This document shows positions 17,586 to 25,756 of a DNA stretch of 64,000 nucleotides, in pieces; the stretch's first letter is position 1, and every line of letters starts with the position of its first letter. Under the pieces are notes generated by a model. The model saw only the letters and a program-made list of their open reading frames with translations. It was not told where the DNA came from and searched no databases. A program made the translations under genes and the position numbers. The stretch covers positions 806,001-870,000 of the forward strand of contig NZ_CP020777.1 in NCBI RefSeq assembly GCF_002101315.1. Reading direction: 5' to 3'. Source of the DNA: Candidatus Pelagibacter sp. RS39 (GTDB lineage Bacteria > Pseudomonadota > Alphaproteobacteria > Pelagibacterales > Pelagibacteraceae).

Positions 17586-18413
17586 TTACATAGAAGCGTC
17601 GAAACCAAACCACTTAGTAGCAATTCTACTAATGTCTCCGTTTTTTCTCGCTTTATTGATAGCGGCGTTAAACTTTTTCAAAAGTTCAGTATCATCTTTT
17701 CTAATACCTACTCCAACACCGTTTCCAAAAGCACCACCAGAGAAAGTTGGTCCAGTTAGTACAACTGGCTTACCTGATTTTTCTGCATAATCACTGAATG
17801 CAACAGCAGCAGCTAATGCAGCATCACATCTTCCAGATGCTAAATCTAAGTTAACTTCGTCTTGTGTTTTATAAGTTCTTACATTTACTTTTCCTACATC
17901 ACCTGAGTCTAAAAAGTTTTGGTGGATTGTAGCAGTTTGTACACAAACAGTTTTACCTGCTAATGCAGCTGTAAGTGTTTTAAGAGCTTTTTTAGCTGCA
18001 GCGTTTGGTTTAGTAAGGTTTATTCCAGCAGGTGTATCTAAACCTTCTAGACTAGATCCTTTCATAACTGCTAAAGATGCAACTTCATCAGCGTAACCTT
18101 GAGAAAAGCTTATAGCTTTTTGTCTTTCTGCAGTAATTGACATTCCTGCCATTATTGCATCAAACTTTCTCATGATTAAAGCTGGAATCATTCCATCCCA
18201 ATCTTGTTCAACTATTACACATTGTTGTCCAATGTATCTGCATAGTGTGTAAGCTAATTCTACTTCAAATCCTATTAACTTACCTGCTTCATTTTTTGAG
18301 TTCCATGGAGGATAAGCACCCTCTGTTCCAATTCTTATTTTATCAGCATTTACATTTCCTATTACCAATAGAGAAAGTAAAACTGAAAAAATAGTTTTCT
18401 TGAATATATTCAT
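17586..18413 (-). CDS. Amino acid ABC transporter periplasmic binding protein (Lys/Arg/Orn type)
   Basis: Family 3 solute-binding protein of 275 residues with a signal peptide (MNIFKKTIFSVLLSLLVIG, cut near VNA). The motif IRIGTEGAYPPWNSKNEAGK, followed by GFEVELAYTLC, is the standard start of the mature protein. The later segments WDGMIPALIMRKFDAIMAGM and the C-terminal GVGIRKDD match basic amino acid receptors. A strong AAAGGAGAT ribosome-binding site precedes the ATG. It is first in the operon with the two permeases and lies 61 bases downstream of the polyamine operon on the same strand, which fits uptake of arginine, ornithine or lysine as a precursor. Ligand is inferred. Confidence 0.87.
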   Translation of the reverse strand: MNIFKKTIFSVLLSLLVIGNVNADKIRIGTEGAYPPWNSKNEAGKLIGFEVELAYTLCRYIGQQCVIVEQDWDGMIPALIMRKFDAIMAGMSITAERQKAISFSQGYADEVASLAVMKGSSLEGLDTPAGINLTKPNAAAKKALKTLTAALAGKTVCVQTATIHQNFLDSGDVGKVNVRTYKTQDEVNLDLASGRCDAALAAAVAFSDYAEKSGKPVVLTGPTFSGGAFGNGVGVGIRKDDTELLKKFNAAINKARKNGDISRIATKWFGFDASM

Positions 18414-18474
18414 TGTTATCTCCTTTAATTAAAAAAATAGTATTTCACAAATTGTGGATATTAAAAAGAAAAAA

Positions 18475-19515
18475 TTAATGATTTATCGAAGAAGAAAAAT
18501 TCCAAGAACAATCAAAACTAGGTATGTAAACTCTGGATAAATTAGTGTTTCCAAAATGATGATTAAATACATTCAACCAATTTTCAACTTGAAGAGGTTT
18601 TTTGTCCTGACTTCCTACCTGTGCAGTAATAACTCCTTTAGGTTTAAGTATTCTTACTAAAGAGTCCATATTTTTAGCAGCAAGATCTATACAAAACTGG
18701 TCATCATTTAGATCAACAAAAATATGATCATATGTATCTTCGTTTACCGTTTTTATACTTTCAAAGGCATCACCCCATACACATTTAACAGAATTCTTTT
18801 CTGTAGATTTTTTTCCAATATCACCAAGGTGTTTATTGCAAACTTCTACAACTTCTGGATCTAGCTCATACCAATCTATAAAATTAAACTTTTTTGAAAT
18901 ACATTCCCTTGCAACACCGCCATCACCACCACCGATTATTGCTGCTCTCTCGTTTTTTTTATTTAATTTCAGGCCTGCTCCTACAAAAGTTGAGCTATAT
19001 AAATGTTCATCTGAAGAAGCAACTTGTATTTCACCATCGATAAATAGAGATTTTCCAAATTGTTCTAATTCTAAAATTTCAATGTGTTGACCAACTTTTG
19101 ATTTAAAATCTTCTAGAACTTCATTTACAACATATGATTTTTGTAATCCAGGTGAACTATAAATATCATGGTAAAGAGATCTGGTATCTCTATTAAATTC
19201 TTTTTTAACTATACGCTTATGTTCAAATTCTTTTTTAACAATATCGATTGCTACTGATGGGCTTATTTTTCCACAAGTAAAAAAATCAAAACTAATTATT
19301 CCATTTTCTGGAAATGTATGAAAACTGATATGACTTTCAGCTAATAAAGCTAAAATAGTAAAACCTTGAGGTTCAAATTTATATTTTGAAATATTTAAAA
19401 TAGTTACATTAGCTGCTTTAGCTATTTTATGTATAACCTTTTCATAAACTGCAGGATCATACTCTTTTGTAGTGCCTATAATATCTAAAGTAATATGCTC
19501 CCCAACTTTAATCAT
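18475..19515 (-). CDS. speD-speE: Fused S-adenosylmethionine decarboxylase (SpeD) and spermidine synthase-like (SpeE) protein
   Basis: 346 residues in two parts. Residues 1-115 are SpeD. Self-cleavage is expected between Glu60 and Ser61 (LLAESHISFHTFPE), making a pyruvoyl group on Ser61, and the processing residues His66 and Cys81 are at the expected spacing. Residues about 135-346 are SpeE-like: LFIDGEIQVASSDEHLY, the nucleotide motif IIGGGDGGVARE, ELDPEVVEV, and FVDLNDD where spermidine synthases usually have DSTDP. The usual Tyr-His-Glu of the substrate pocket reads Tyr-Ser-Ser. The decarboxylated-AdoMet route to spermidine is the default reading; SpeD homologues acting on arginine or ornithine are known, so the substrate needs testing. 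First base after the aldolase gene. Confidence 0.88.
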   Translation of the reverse strand: MIKVGEHITLDIIGTTKEYDPAVYEKVIHKIAKAANVTILNISKYKFEPQGFTILALLAESHISFHTFPENGIISFDFFTCGKISPSVAIDIVKKEFEHKRIVKKEFNRDTRSLYHDIYSSPGLQKSYVVNEVLEDFKSKVGQHIEILELEQFGKSLFIDGEIQVASSDEHLYSSTFVGAGLKLNKKNERAAIIGGGDGGVARECISKKFNFIDWYELDPEVVEVCNKHLGDIGKKSTEKNSVKCVWGDAFESIKTVNEDTYDHIFVDLNDDQFCIDLAAKNMDSLVRILKPKGVITAQVGSQDKKPLQVENWLNVFNHHFGNTNLSRVYIPSFDCSWNFSSSINH

Positions 19516-19516
19516 C

Positions 19517-20173
19517 TTACCCTTTTTTATAATTCTTGGCTTTATCTAAGACTTTTCTCATTTCTTCAAATGAAAGAATCTTAGGTTCACCTAACTTTAG
19601 TGCAATAGTGTATTGATGACAAATATTTTCTATCTCTTGTGCAAGTTCAAATGCATCCTCTAAATTTTTTCCAAAAGCAACCTGACCGTGATTAGACATT
19701 AAACATGCGCTTCTATTCTCTAAAGCTTTGATAATATTTTTAGATAACTCTTCAGTTCCAAAAGTAGCGTATTCTGCACATTTAATGTCTTCTCCGCCCG
19801 CAAGAGCAATCATATAATGAAAAGGTGGAATAGGTTTTCTATGAGAAGATACAGCTGTAGCGTGTGGAGAGTGAGCATGAACGATTGCATGTGCTTCTTT
19901 TTTGTTTATATAAATATCTCGATGAAATCTCCATTCAGATGAAGGTTTATTAACTGAGTCGTTTTTTTCTTCTACATCATTTAAACTCATAAAAACAATA
20001 TCCTCAGGTTTTAGTGTTTCATATTTTTTTCCTGATGGAGTAATTATGTATCCCTCTATATCATTCTCCGTTACTCTCAATGATATATTGCCTGATCTAA
20101 GAGGTGAAAGATTTGTAGAATTTAATTTCAACGAATACTCAATAATTTGATTTCTTTGAATTAAATTCTTCAT
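19517..20173 (-). CDS. Class II (FucA-like) aldolase, probable methylthioribulose-1-phosphate aldolase
   Basis: 218-residue zinc-dependent class II aldolase. The catalytic glutamate is in PSSEWRFHRDIY, metal histidines in IVHAHSPHATAVS, and the third histidine in MSNHGQVAFG; the sequence follows L-fuculose-phosphate aldolase closely. It overlaps mtnA by 4 bases and lies between mtnA and the SpeD-SpeE gene. In the DHAP shunt such an aldolase (Ald2) splits methylthioribulose-1-phosphate into DHAP and methylthioacetaldehyde, which fits the context. MtnB dehydratase is in the same fold family, but mtnC and mtnD are absent here and the sequence looks FucA-like. Confidence 0.78.
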   Translation of the reverse strand: MKNLIQRNQIIEYSLKLNSTNLSPLRSGNISLRVTENDIEGYIITPSGKKYETLKPEDIVFMSLNDVEEKNDSVNKPSSEWRFHRDIYINKKEAHAIVHAHSPHATAVSSHRKPIPPFHYMIALAGGEDIKCAEYATFGTEELSKNIIKALENRSACLMSNHGQVAFGKNLEDAFELAQEIENICHQYTIALKLGEPKILSFEEMRKVLDKAKNYKKG

Positions 20174-21240
20174 TTAAATAAATCTTTAAGTCCTTTTTCC
20201 GATGCTTCACACACACCTTTTTCTGTGATTAAGCCAGTTACATATTTTGCAGGTGTTACATCAAAAGCCAAATTCATAGCTTTACTTTTTTTTGGATAAA
20301 TTTGTATTTTCTTTATATCTCCTTTTTCATCTAAACCTTCCATGTGAGATAATTCTTCTGAATTTCTTTCTTCAATAGGAATATCTTTATGGTTTTTGAT
20401 ATTCCAATCAATTGTTGAACTTGGTAATGCAACATAAAAAGGAATCTTATTATCATGAGCTGCTAGTGCTTTAAGATAAGTTCCAACTTTATTACATACA
20501 TCTCCATTGGCTAAAGTTCTGTCTGTTCCAACAATACACATATCAACCTCTCCTCTTTGCATCAAAATTCCACCAGTGTTATCCGTAATAATTGTATTTT
20601 TTATTCCTTCTTCATTTAATTCATATGAAGTGAGATTTGCACCTTGATTTCTTGGTCTAGTTTCATCTGCCCAAACATGAACGGGAATTCCTTTTTTGTG
20701 AGCATGATATATAGGAGATGTTGCTGTTCCCCAATTTATAGTTGCAAGCCAGCCTGCATTACAATGAGTTAAGATATTTACTGTGTTTTTTTTCTTATTA
20801 TAAATTTCTTCAATAATTTTAAGACCATTTAATCCTATATTTTTGCAAAATTTAATATCTTCCTCACAAATTTCGTTTGCCTCGTTAAGAGCAATTTTTA
20901 AAATTTGATCACTATTGACGCCTAATAATTTATTCATCATTCTTTCAACTGCCCACTTTAAATTGATTGCTGTTGGTCTTGAATTAATTAGATCTTCGGC
21001 AGATTTCTTTAAAAAAGATTGATCATCATTTTCAATTATAGCTAAAACTAATCCATAGGCAGCAGTTGCTCCTATTAAAGGTGCACCTCTAACTTCCATT
21101 ACTTTAATTGCATTAATTGAGTCCTTAATTGTTTTAAGATCTTTTATTATAAATTGGTGTGGAAGTTTTGTTTGATCAATGATTTTTACAACATTATTTT
21201 CAAACCAAATAGTACGATACTCTTTTCCTTCTATCCTCAT
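20170..21240 (-). CDS. mtnA: S-methyl-5-thioribose-1-phosphate isomerase
   Basis: Isomerises methylthioribose-1-phosphate to methylthioribulose-1-phosphate. The 356-residue length is normal. Family signatures are visible: MEVRGAPLIGATAAYGL near residue 50, LTHCNAGWLAT (with the active-site Cys) near residue 157, VWADETRPRNQGANLT, the catalytic Asp segment CIVGTDRTLANGDVCNKVGT, and a C-terminal AFDVTPAKYVTGLITEKG. It overlaps mtnP and the aldolase gene by 4 bases each, so translation is probably coupled. Related eIF2B-type ribose-1,5-bisphosphate isomerases are less likely given this context. Confidence 0.93.
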   Translation of the reverse strand: MRIEGKEYRTIWFENNVVKIIDQTKLPHQFIIKDLKTIKDSINAIKVMEVRGAPLIGATAAYGLVLAIIENDDQSFLKKSAEDLINSRPTAINLKWAVERMMNKLLGVNSDQILKIALNEANEICEEDIKFCKNIGLNGLKIIEEIYNKKKNTVNILTHCNAGWLATINWGTATSPIYHAHKKGIPVHVWADETRPRNQGANLTSYELNEEGIKNTIITDNTGGILMQRGEVDMCIVGTDRTLANGDVCNKVGTYLKALAAHDNKIPFYVALPSSTIDWNIKNHKDIPIEERNSEELSHMEGLDEKGDIKKIQIYPKKSKAMNLAFDVTPAKYVTGLITEKGVCEASEKGLKDLFK

Positions 21241-22106
21241 TGTTTTAAAACTCTACCAGCAACATTTTTAAGTTTTGCTATTGTCTTTTTGGTTCTTTTC
21301 TCAGGTGCTGTGATAATAGCCACATCCAAACAATTATTAGTTGGATCATTAGGATCAATATGATTTTCAAAGTTTTCTATTAAATTTTTGATCATATTTT
21401 TTGCTTTGGCAGCATTATCTAATAAAACTTTCACTACTTGTTTAACATCTACATTTTCATGATCAGGATGCCAGCAATCATAGTCTGTAACCATTGATAC
21501 GGATGCATATCTTACCTCTGCTTCTCTAGCTAATTTTGCTTCTGGCATATTAGTCATCCCAATCACATCTGCTTTCCAAGATCTATATAAATTTGACTCT
21601 GCTAATGTTGAGAATTGAGGTCCTTCCATCACAACGTATGTGCCATTTCTTTGATAATCAATTTTTTCTTTTTTGATTGCTTCCTCACATGCATTCATCA
21701 AACCATTAGATGTTGGATGAGCCATAGAAACGTGAGCAACAATTTCATCTTCAAAAAAAGTTTTCTCTCTAGCAAATGTCCGATCAATAAATTGGTCAAC
21801 AATGACAAATTTTCCAGGTGGCAAGTTTTCTTTCAAAGATCCCACAGCAGAAACTGATACAATATCTGTCACTCCCAATTGTTTTAGAGCATCAATGTTA
21901 GCTCTAAAATTAATTTTTGAGGGAGATATAAAATGACCTCTACCATGTCTTGGTAGAAAATAAACTTCTTTATTATCATATTTAGTTTTTAAAATTTGAT
22001 CAGAAGGATTTCCCCAAGGGGTTTTTAAATCAATTAATTCTCTATTAGTAAATTCTTCAACATCATAAAGTCCGCTGCCACCAATTATAGCTAATTTATT
22101 TGACAT
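21237..22106 (-). CDS. mtnP: S-methyl-5'-thioadenosine phosphorylase
   Basis: Cleaves methylthioadenosine, the by-product of spermidine synthesis, into adenine and methylthioribose-1-phosphate. From the ATG at 22106 the protein starts MSNKLAIIGGSGLYD, as in the family; an in-frame extension to 22172 has no family similarity and I rejected it. Other signatures are PRHGRGHFISPSKINFRANI, the phosphate/purine region VVMEGPQFST, and GMTNMPEAKLAREAEVRYA with the Asp pair in TDYDCW that marks MTA rather than guanosine specificity. First gene of the mtnP-mtnA-aldolase-speDE operon. Confidence 0.93.
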   Translation of the reverse strand: MSNKLAIIGGSGLYDVEEFTNRELIDLKTPWGNPSDQILKTKYDNKEVYFLPRHGRGHFISPSKINFRANIDALKQLGVTDIVSVSAVGSLKENLPPGKFVIVDQFIDRTFAREKTFFEDEIVAHVSMAHPTSNGLMNACEEAIKKEKIDYQRNGTYVVMEGPQFSTLAESNLYRSWKADVIGMTNMPEAKLAREAEVRYASVSMVTDYDCWHPDHENVDVKQVVKVLLDNAAKAKNMIKNLIENFENHIDPNDPTNNCLDVAIITAPEKRTKKTIAKLKNVAGRVLKQ

Positions 22107-22152
22107 ATTATAATTAATTAAATTCATTATAGTATAGTGATAATATTTAAAC

Positions 22153-23580
22153 ATGAAAATAAATTCATACAAATATGAAACTTTATTTGTAACTTTAGTG
22201 ATCCTATTTGGGTCGATCTTAAGAGGTTACAATATTAATTTTAATGACTTTTGGTCAGATGAAATGGTAAGTTTTTATCTTTCAAATCCAAGTTTGAATT
22301 TCTTAGAAACTATAAAATTAATCTTTGGGTCTAACATGATGGTTACTTATGAAGTAACTTTAAAGTTTTTTCATAAAATTTTTGGATATAACATTGAATA
22401 TTCAAGATACTTAACGCTAATTTTTAGTATTGTTTCCATTTTCTATTTTTACAAGCTTATAAGAAATAATAAAAACTACTATAGTGCCATTTTAGGAATT
22501 GTTTTATTGTCAATTAATATTTATCATATTCGGTATAGTATTGAACTACGCTCTTATACACTAACTTTTTTATTAGCATTAATTTTACTAAACTTAGTTT
22601 TTTTTAAGGGAAAAATTCGAGAATTTAAAAATTTTTTTTCTTACCTTTTAATTTTTATAATTTCTTTTTTAATGCTTTTCAGTCATGCCTTTTCAATAAT
22701 TATAATAATATCTATCAATTTTTATATTCTCTTGCTTTGGGTGATTGAGAAAAAAGTTAAAAAAAATGATATCTTTTTATTTTTGTCTACTTCGATATCA
22801 TCTCTTTTATTTATATTGATATACCTAAATAATATTTCCCATACTCCCCCTTGGTTACCAGAGTTTAAAAGTTCTTTTTTTACTAATTATTATTTTTCCT
22901 CTTTTTTTGGTTCAAGGATTTTGGGGTTAATACATTTGTTAGTCTTACTTTATCTAATTATAAGTCAATTCAATCACGTTTTAAAAAAAATTGATATAGA
23001 ATTATTTTTTATTATTCTTTTTTTTTCAACGTATATAATTCCAATTACTTATAGTTTTATTTTTGAACCTGTTCTTATAGATAGATATATATTTTTTGTT
23101 TTAATACCAATACTTTATTTGCTAAGTGGCTTAAGTTTAGATTTAAAAAATATCAAGAAAAAATATATATTTATTTTTCTATTAGTAGCTCCAAGTTTTT
23201 TTAATCATTTTACAGAAAATACCTTCAAACAATTCTATACAGATATTTATCCATCAAAACCAGAAGTTGGGAAATCACTAGAATACATGGTAAAAAACAA
23301 TAATTTAAATTATTCATTTGTTTCTGTAAAAAATAATCCTCAAAATATTAATTTGGTTTACGAAAACTATCTAAAAAAATATACAGAAAAAATAAGTAAA
23401 AATTTTAATTACTTTGATTATACCAATAATTCTAAATTACCAGATAATCTATGGCTAATTTATTTTACAGACATTACAGATAAAAAATTTAGTAAACCAA
23501 TTGAGCTAGAAAATTATAAAATAAAATCAAATAAAATATTAAATCATCTAGAACTGTACCAATTAAAAAAAGTTTATTAA
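22153..23580 (+). CDS. Membrane glycosyltransferase (GT39/GT83-like, polyprenyl-phosphate sugar donor)
   Basis: 475-residue multi-pass inner-membrane protein. After the first membrane segment comes FNDFWSDEMVSFY, where the acidic residues of the first periplasmic loop correspond to the catalytic Asp/Glu of PMT/ArnT-type transferases. About ten further hydrophobic segments follow, then a soluble C-terminal tail of about 110 residues. It probably transfers a sugar from a lipid carrier to an envelope acceptor on the periplasmic side. It converges on the GT2 gene with a shared TTAA stop; that GT2 product could make the lipid-linked donor. Confidence 0.72.
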   Translation: MKINSYKYETLFVTLVILFGSILRGYNINFNDFWSDEMVSFYLSNPSLNFLETIKLIFGSNMMVTYEVTLKFFHKIFGYNIEYSRYLTLIFSIVSIFYFYKLIRNNKNYYSAILGIVLLSINIYHIRYSIELRSYTLTFLLALILLNLVFFKGKIREFKNFFSYLLIFIISFLMLFSHAFSIIIIISINFYILLLWVIEKKVKKNDIFLFLSTSISSLLFILIYLNNISHTPPWLPEFKSSFFTNYYFSSFFGSRILGLIHLLVLLYLIISQFNHVLKKIDIELFFIILFFSTYIIPITYSFIFEPVLIDRYIFFVLIPILYLLSGLSLDLKNIKKKYIFIFLLVAPSFFNHFTENTFKQFYTDIYPSKPEVGKSLEYMVKNNNLNYSFVSVKNNPQNINLVYENYLKKYTEKISKNFNYFDYTNNSKLPDNLWLIYFTDITDKKFSKPIELENYKIKSNKILNHLELYQLKKVY

Positions 23581-24362
23581 AATGTTTTTTCTTTTATTTC
23601 GAATAAAAATTTTTTTTTAGTATTAAAAATTCTAAACATCTTAACAATACAAAAGGAAATAAAACCAATTAAAGATCCAAATCTTAATGGATAAAAATGA
23701 TAATTTTCAATCATATCAAACCATAAAATGAATAATTTCCTTACATCATAATTGCTTTTTCCTTCGAATCTTTTTTGATGATAAACTTTAATATTAGTAA
23801 TTTTTTTTGCTTCTCTCAAAATTAAACTATCAATAAATGGTATTTTAGGGTTGTAACTTATGAATCGATCTTTAACATCTCCTCTAATTCCCTTCAATGA
23901 AGAAGTATAAATCTTAAATGGTTTATCAAAAATAAAACTTGAAAAAAAATTATTAACTGTGCTTACAATTATTTTCCAATAAACGTGTTTTCTTTTTAAA
24001 TAAAGAGTGTAGCATGCATCGTACAAATCTAATTGATTGTAAATATCTATTAGGCTTTGTGGCGGATGTTGTAAATCATCATCCATTATTATTATCTTAC
24101 TTCCAGTTGAATATTTTAAACCTATAAAAATAGCTCCATGTTGCCCTACATTATATTTTAAATCTATTCCTTTTATAAAACTAAACTCTTTTGAAATTTT
24201 TTTAATTTTTTCCCAACTATTATCTTTACTAAAGTCATTTATTAAAATTATCTCATAATTTTTTTCAAATCTATCAAACAAATTTGAATTAATCTCAAAT
24301 ATAAGTTTTTCTAAAATTTTAGAACTATTATAAACGGGTATTATTATAGACAATTTCATCAT
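23577..24362 (-). CDS. Family 2 glycosyltransferase (polyprenyl-phosphate sugar synthase-like)
   Basis: 261-residue GT-A enzyme opening LSIIIPVYNSSKILEKLI, with the donor-binding segment ILINDFSKDNSWEKI and the metal motif IIMDDDLQHPPQSL, as in DPM1/ArnC-type enzymes. It ends soon after one C-terminal hydrophobic segment, shorter than ArnC. Two methionines start the protein (24362 and 24359), and either may be used. It may make the lipid-linked sugar for the convergent membrane glycosyltransferase. Confidence 0.82.
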   Translation of the reverse strand: MMKLSIIIPVYNSSKILEKLIFEINSNLFDRFEKNYEIILINDFSKDNSWEKIKKISKEFSFIKGIDLKYNVGQHGAIFIGLKYSTGSKIIIMDDDLQHPPQSLIDIYNQLDLYDACYTLYLKRKHVYWKIIVSTVNNFFSSFIFDKPFKIYTSSLKGIRGDVKDRFISYNPKIPFIDSLILREAKKITNIKVYHQKRFEGKSNYDVRKLFILWFDMIENYHFYPLRFGSLIGFISFCIVKMFRIFNTKKKFLFEIKEKTF

Positions 24363-24406
24363 AAATATTATAAATAAATAATTATTAATTTTTTAAGATA
24401 CATTTA

Positions 24407-25216
24407 TTGAAAAAAAAAATTTTAATTTTTGGAAAAAATAGTTTCATTGGATCTAATTTATATACATTTTTAAAGAATAAACACTTTGTAAAAATAGAGA
24501 GCTTAAATTCAAAATCATTAAAAAAACTTAATAATTTTGATTATATAATTAATTGCGCGATAAACAAAAATTACATTAATAAGGTTTATTCAATAAATAA
24601 TGATTTTGATTTTAAAATTTCAAAGAACCTCAATAAAAATACCAATTTTATTTTTTTAAGTTCAAGAAAAATTTATAAAGCCAAATCTAATATTTTTGAA
24701 GGATCAAGAATTAATTGTTTAAATAATTATGAAAAAAATAAATACATAACAGAAAAAAAAATTTTAGGTATAAAAAAAAACAAAAGCATTATTTTGAGAA
24801 TTTCAAATATAATTGGATTTAAGAAATACAATCCAAGAAGATCGCATCATACTTATCTTGATTATCTAATTAACAAAGTTAAGAAAGGAGAATTCATTTT
24901 AAATCAAAATGAATTCAAAGATTTTCTTGATATAAATACGTTTTCAAAAATAATTGACTCAATCATCACAAAAAAATTATTTGGAATTTATAATATTTCT
25001 ATGGGAAAAAGGGTTTACTTAAGAGATTTGAATAATTGGTTATTAACTTCATATAAAAATAAAAAAAAATTAAAAATTATTAAACTCAAAAATAATGAGA
25101 AAAATCAATCTTTTTATTTGAATAATTCTAAACTCAAAAAAAAGATAGGCCTTAAAATTAATATCAACCAGCTTCGAAAAGAATGTATAAAGTTAAGTAA
25201 AAAATTATTTAAGTAA
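24407..25216 (+). CDS. Extended SDR-type nucleotide-sugar epimerase/reductase
   Basis: 269-residue protein with TTG as the most upstream start that keeps the nucleotide fold; the first ATG would remove it. The NAD-binding motif is ILIFGKNSFIGSNL, the catalytic Tyr-x-x-x-Lys is in NNYEKNKYITEK, and the Ser of FLSSRKIY precedes it. Lysine, asparagine and isoleucine content is extreme, which suggests weak selection or recent arrival. The closest functional idea is a dTDP-4-dehydrorhamnose-reductase-like enzyme, but that is not certain. It lies 12 bases before apt. Confidence 0.7.
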   Translation: MKKKILIFGKNSFIGSNLYTFLKNKHFVKIESLNSKSLKKLNNFDYIINCAINKNYINKVYSINNDFDFKISKNLNKNTNFIFLSSRKIYKAKSNIFEGSRINCLNNYEKNKYITEKKILGIKKNKSIILRISNIIGFKKYNPRRSHHTYLDYLINKVKKGEFILNQNEFKDFLDINTFSKIIDSIITKKLFGIYNISMGKRVYLRDLNNWLLTSYKNKKKLKIIKLKNNEKNQSFYLNNSKLKKKIGLKININQLRKECIKLSKKLFK

Positions 25217-25228
25217 AAATTAAAATTT

Positions 25229-25756
25229 ATGGACCTAAAGAAATATATAAGATCAATACCTGACTATCCTAAAAAAGGTATTCTTTTTCGAGATATCACA
25301 ACTTTGATAAAAAATGAAATAGCTTTCAAAGAGAGTATTGATCAAATAGTTCAGAGATCAAAAAAGTTTAATTTTTCAAAAATTGCGGCAATAGAGTCAA
25401 GAGGTTTTGTGTTTGCCTCTGCAGTTTCCTACATCTTAAAAAAACCATTTATCATGTTAAGAAAAAAAAATAAATTACCATCAGACGTATATTCTGTGGA
25501 CTTTGATTTAGAATATGGATCTGCAACTATCGAAATGCACAAAGACTCAGTAAATGAAAAAGATAAAGTCTTAATTATAGATGATTTAATTGCAACAGGT
25601 GGAACAGCTGAGGCTGCTGCAAAATTAATAGAAATTTCAAAAGGAGAGGTTGCAGGTTTTATTTTTGTGATTAATTTGTTTGATCTGAAAGGAACTGATA
25701 ATTTAATTTCAAAAAATTACAAAGTCGAAAATTTAATAGAATTTCCTGGTCATTAA
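25229..25756 (+). CDS. apt: Adenine phosphoribosyltransferase
   Basis: Converts adenine and PRPP to AMP. The 175 residues include the family opening IRSIPDYPKKGILFRDITTL, the ESRGFVF segment, the adenine-specific RKKNKLP loop, and the PRPP-binding motif VLIIDDLIATGGTAEAA. It lies inside a glycan cluster, but adenine released by the nearby MtnP would be its substrate, so it completes the methylthioadenosine salvage seen at 18-22 kb. Its stop is shared with the convergent GT2 gene. Confidence 0.95.
   Translation: MDLKKYIRSIPDYPKKGILFRDITTLIKNEIAFKESIDQIVQRSKKFNFSKIAAIESRGFVFASAVSYILKKPFIMLRKKNKLPSDVYSVDFDLEYGSATIEMHKDSVNEKDKVLIIDDLIATGGTAEAAAKLIEISKGEVAGFIFVINLFDLKGTDNLISKNYKVENLIEFPGH

Noticed and set aside
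22107..22172. Longer start for mtnP
   Set aside because: The added residues are hydrophobic and unlike the family; MSNKLAIIGGSG at 22106 is the standard start.
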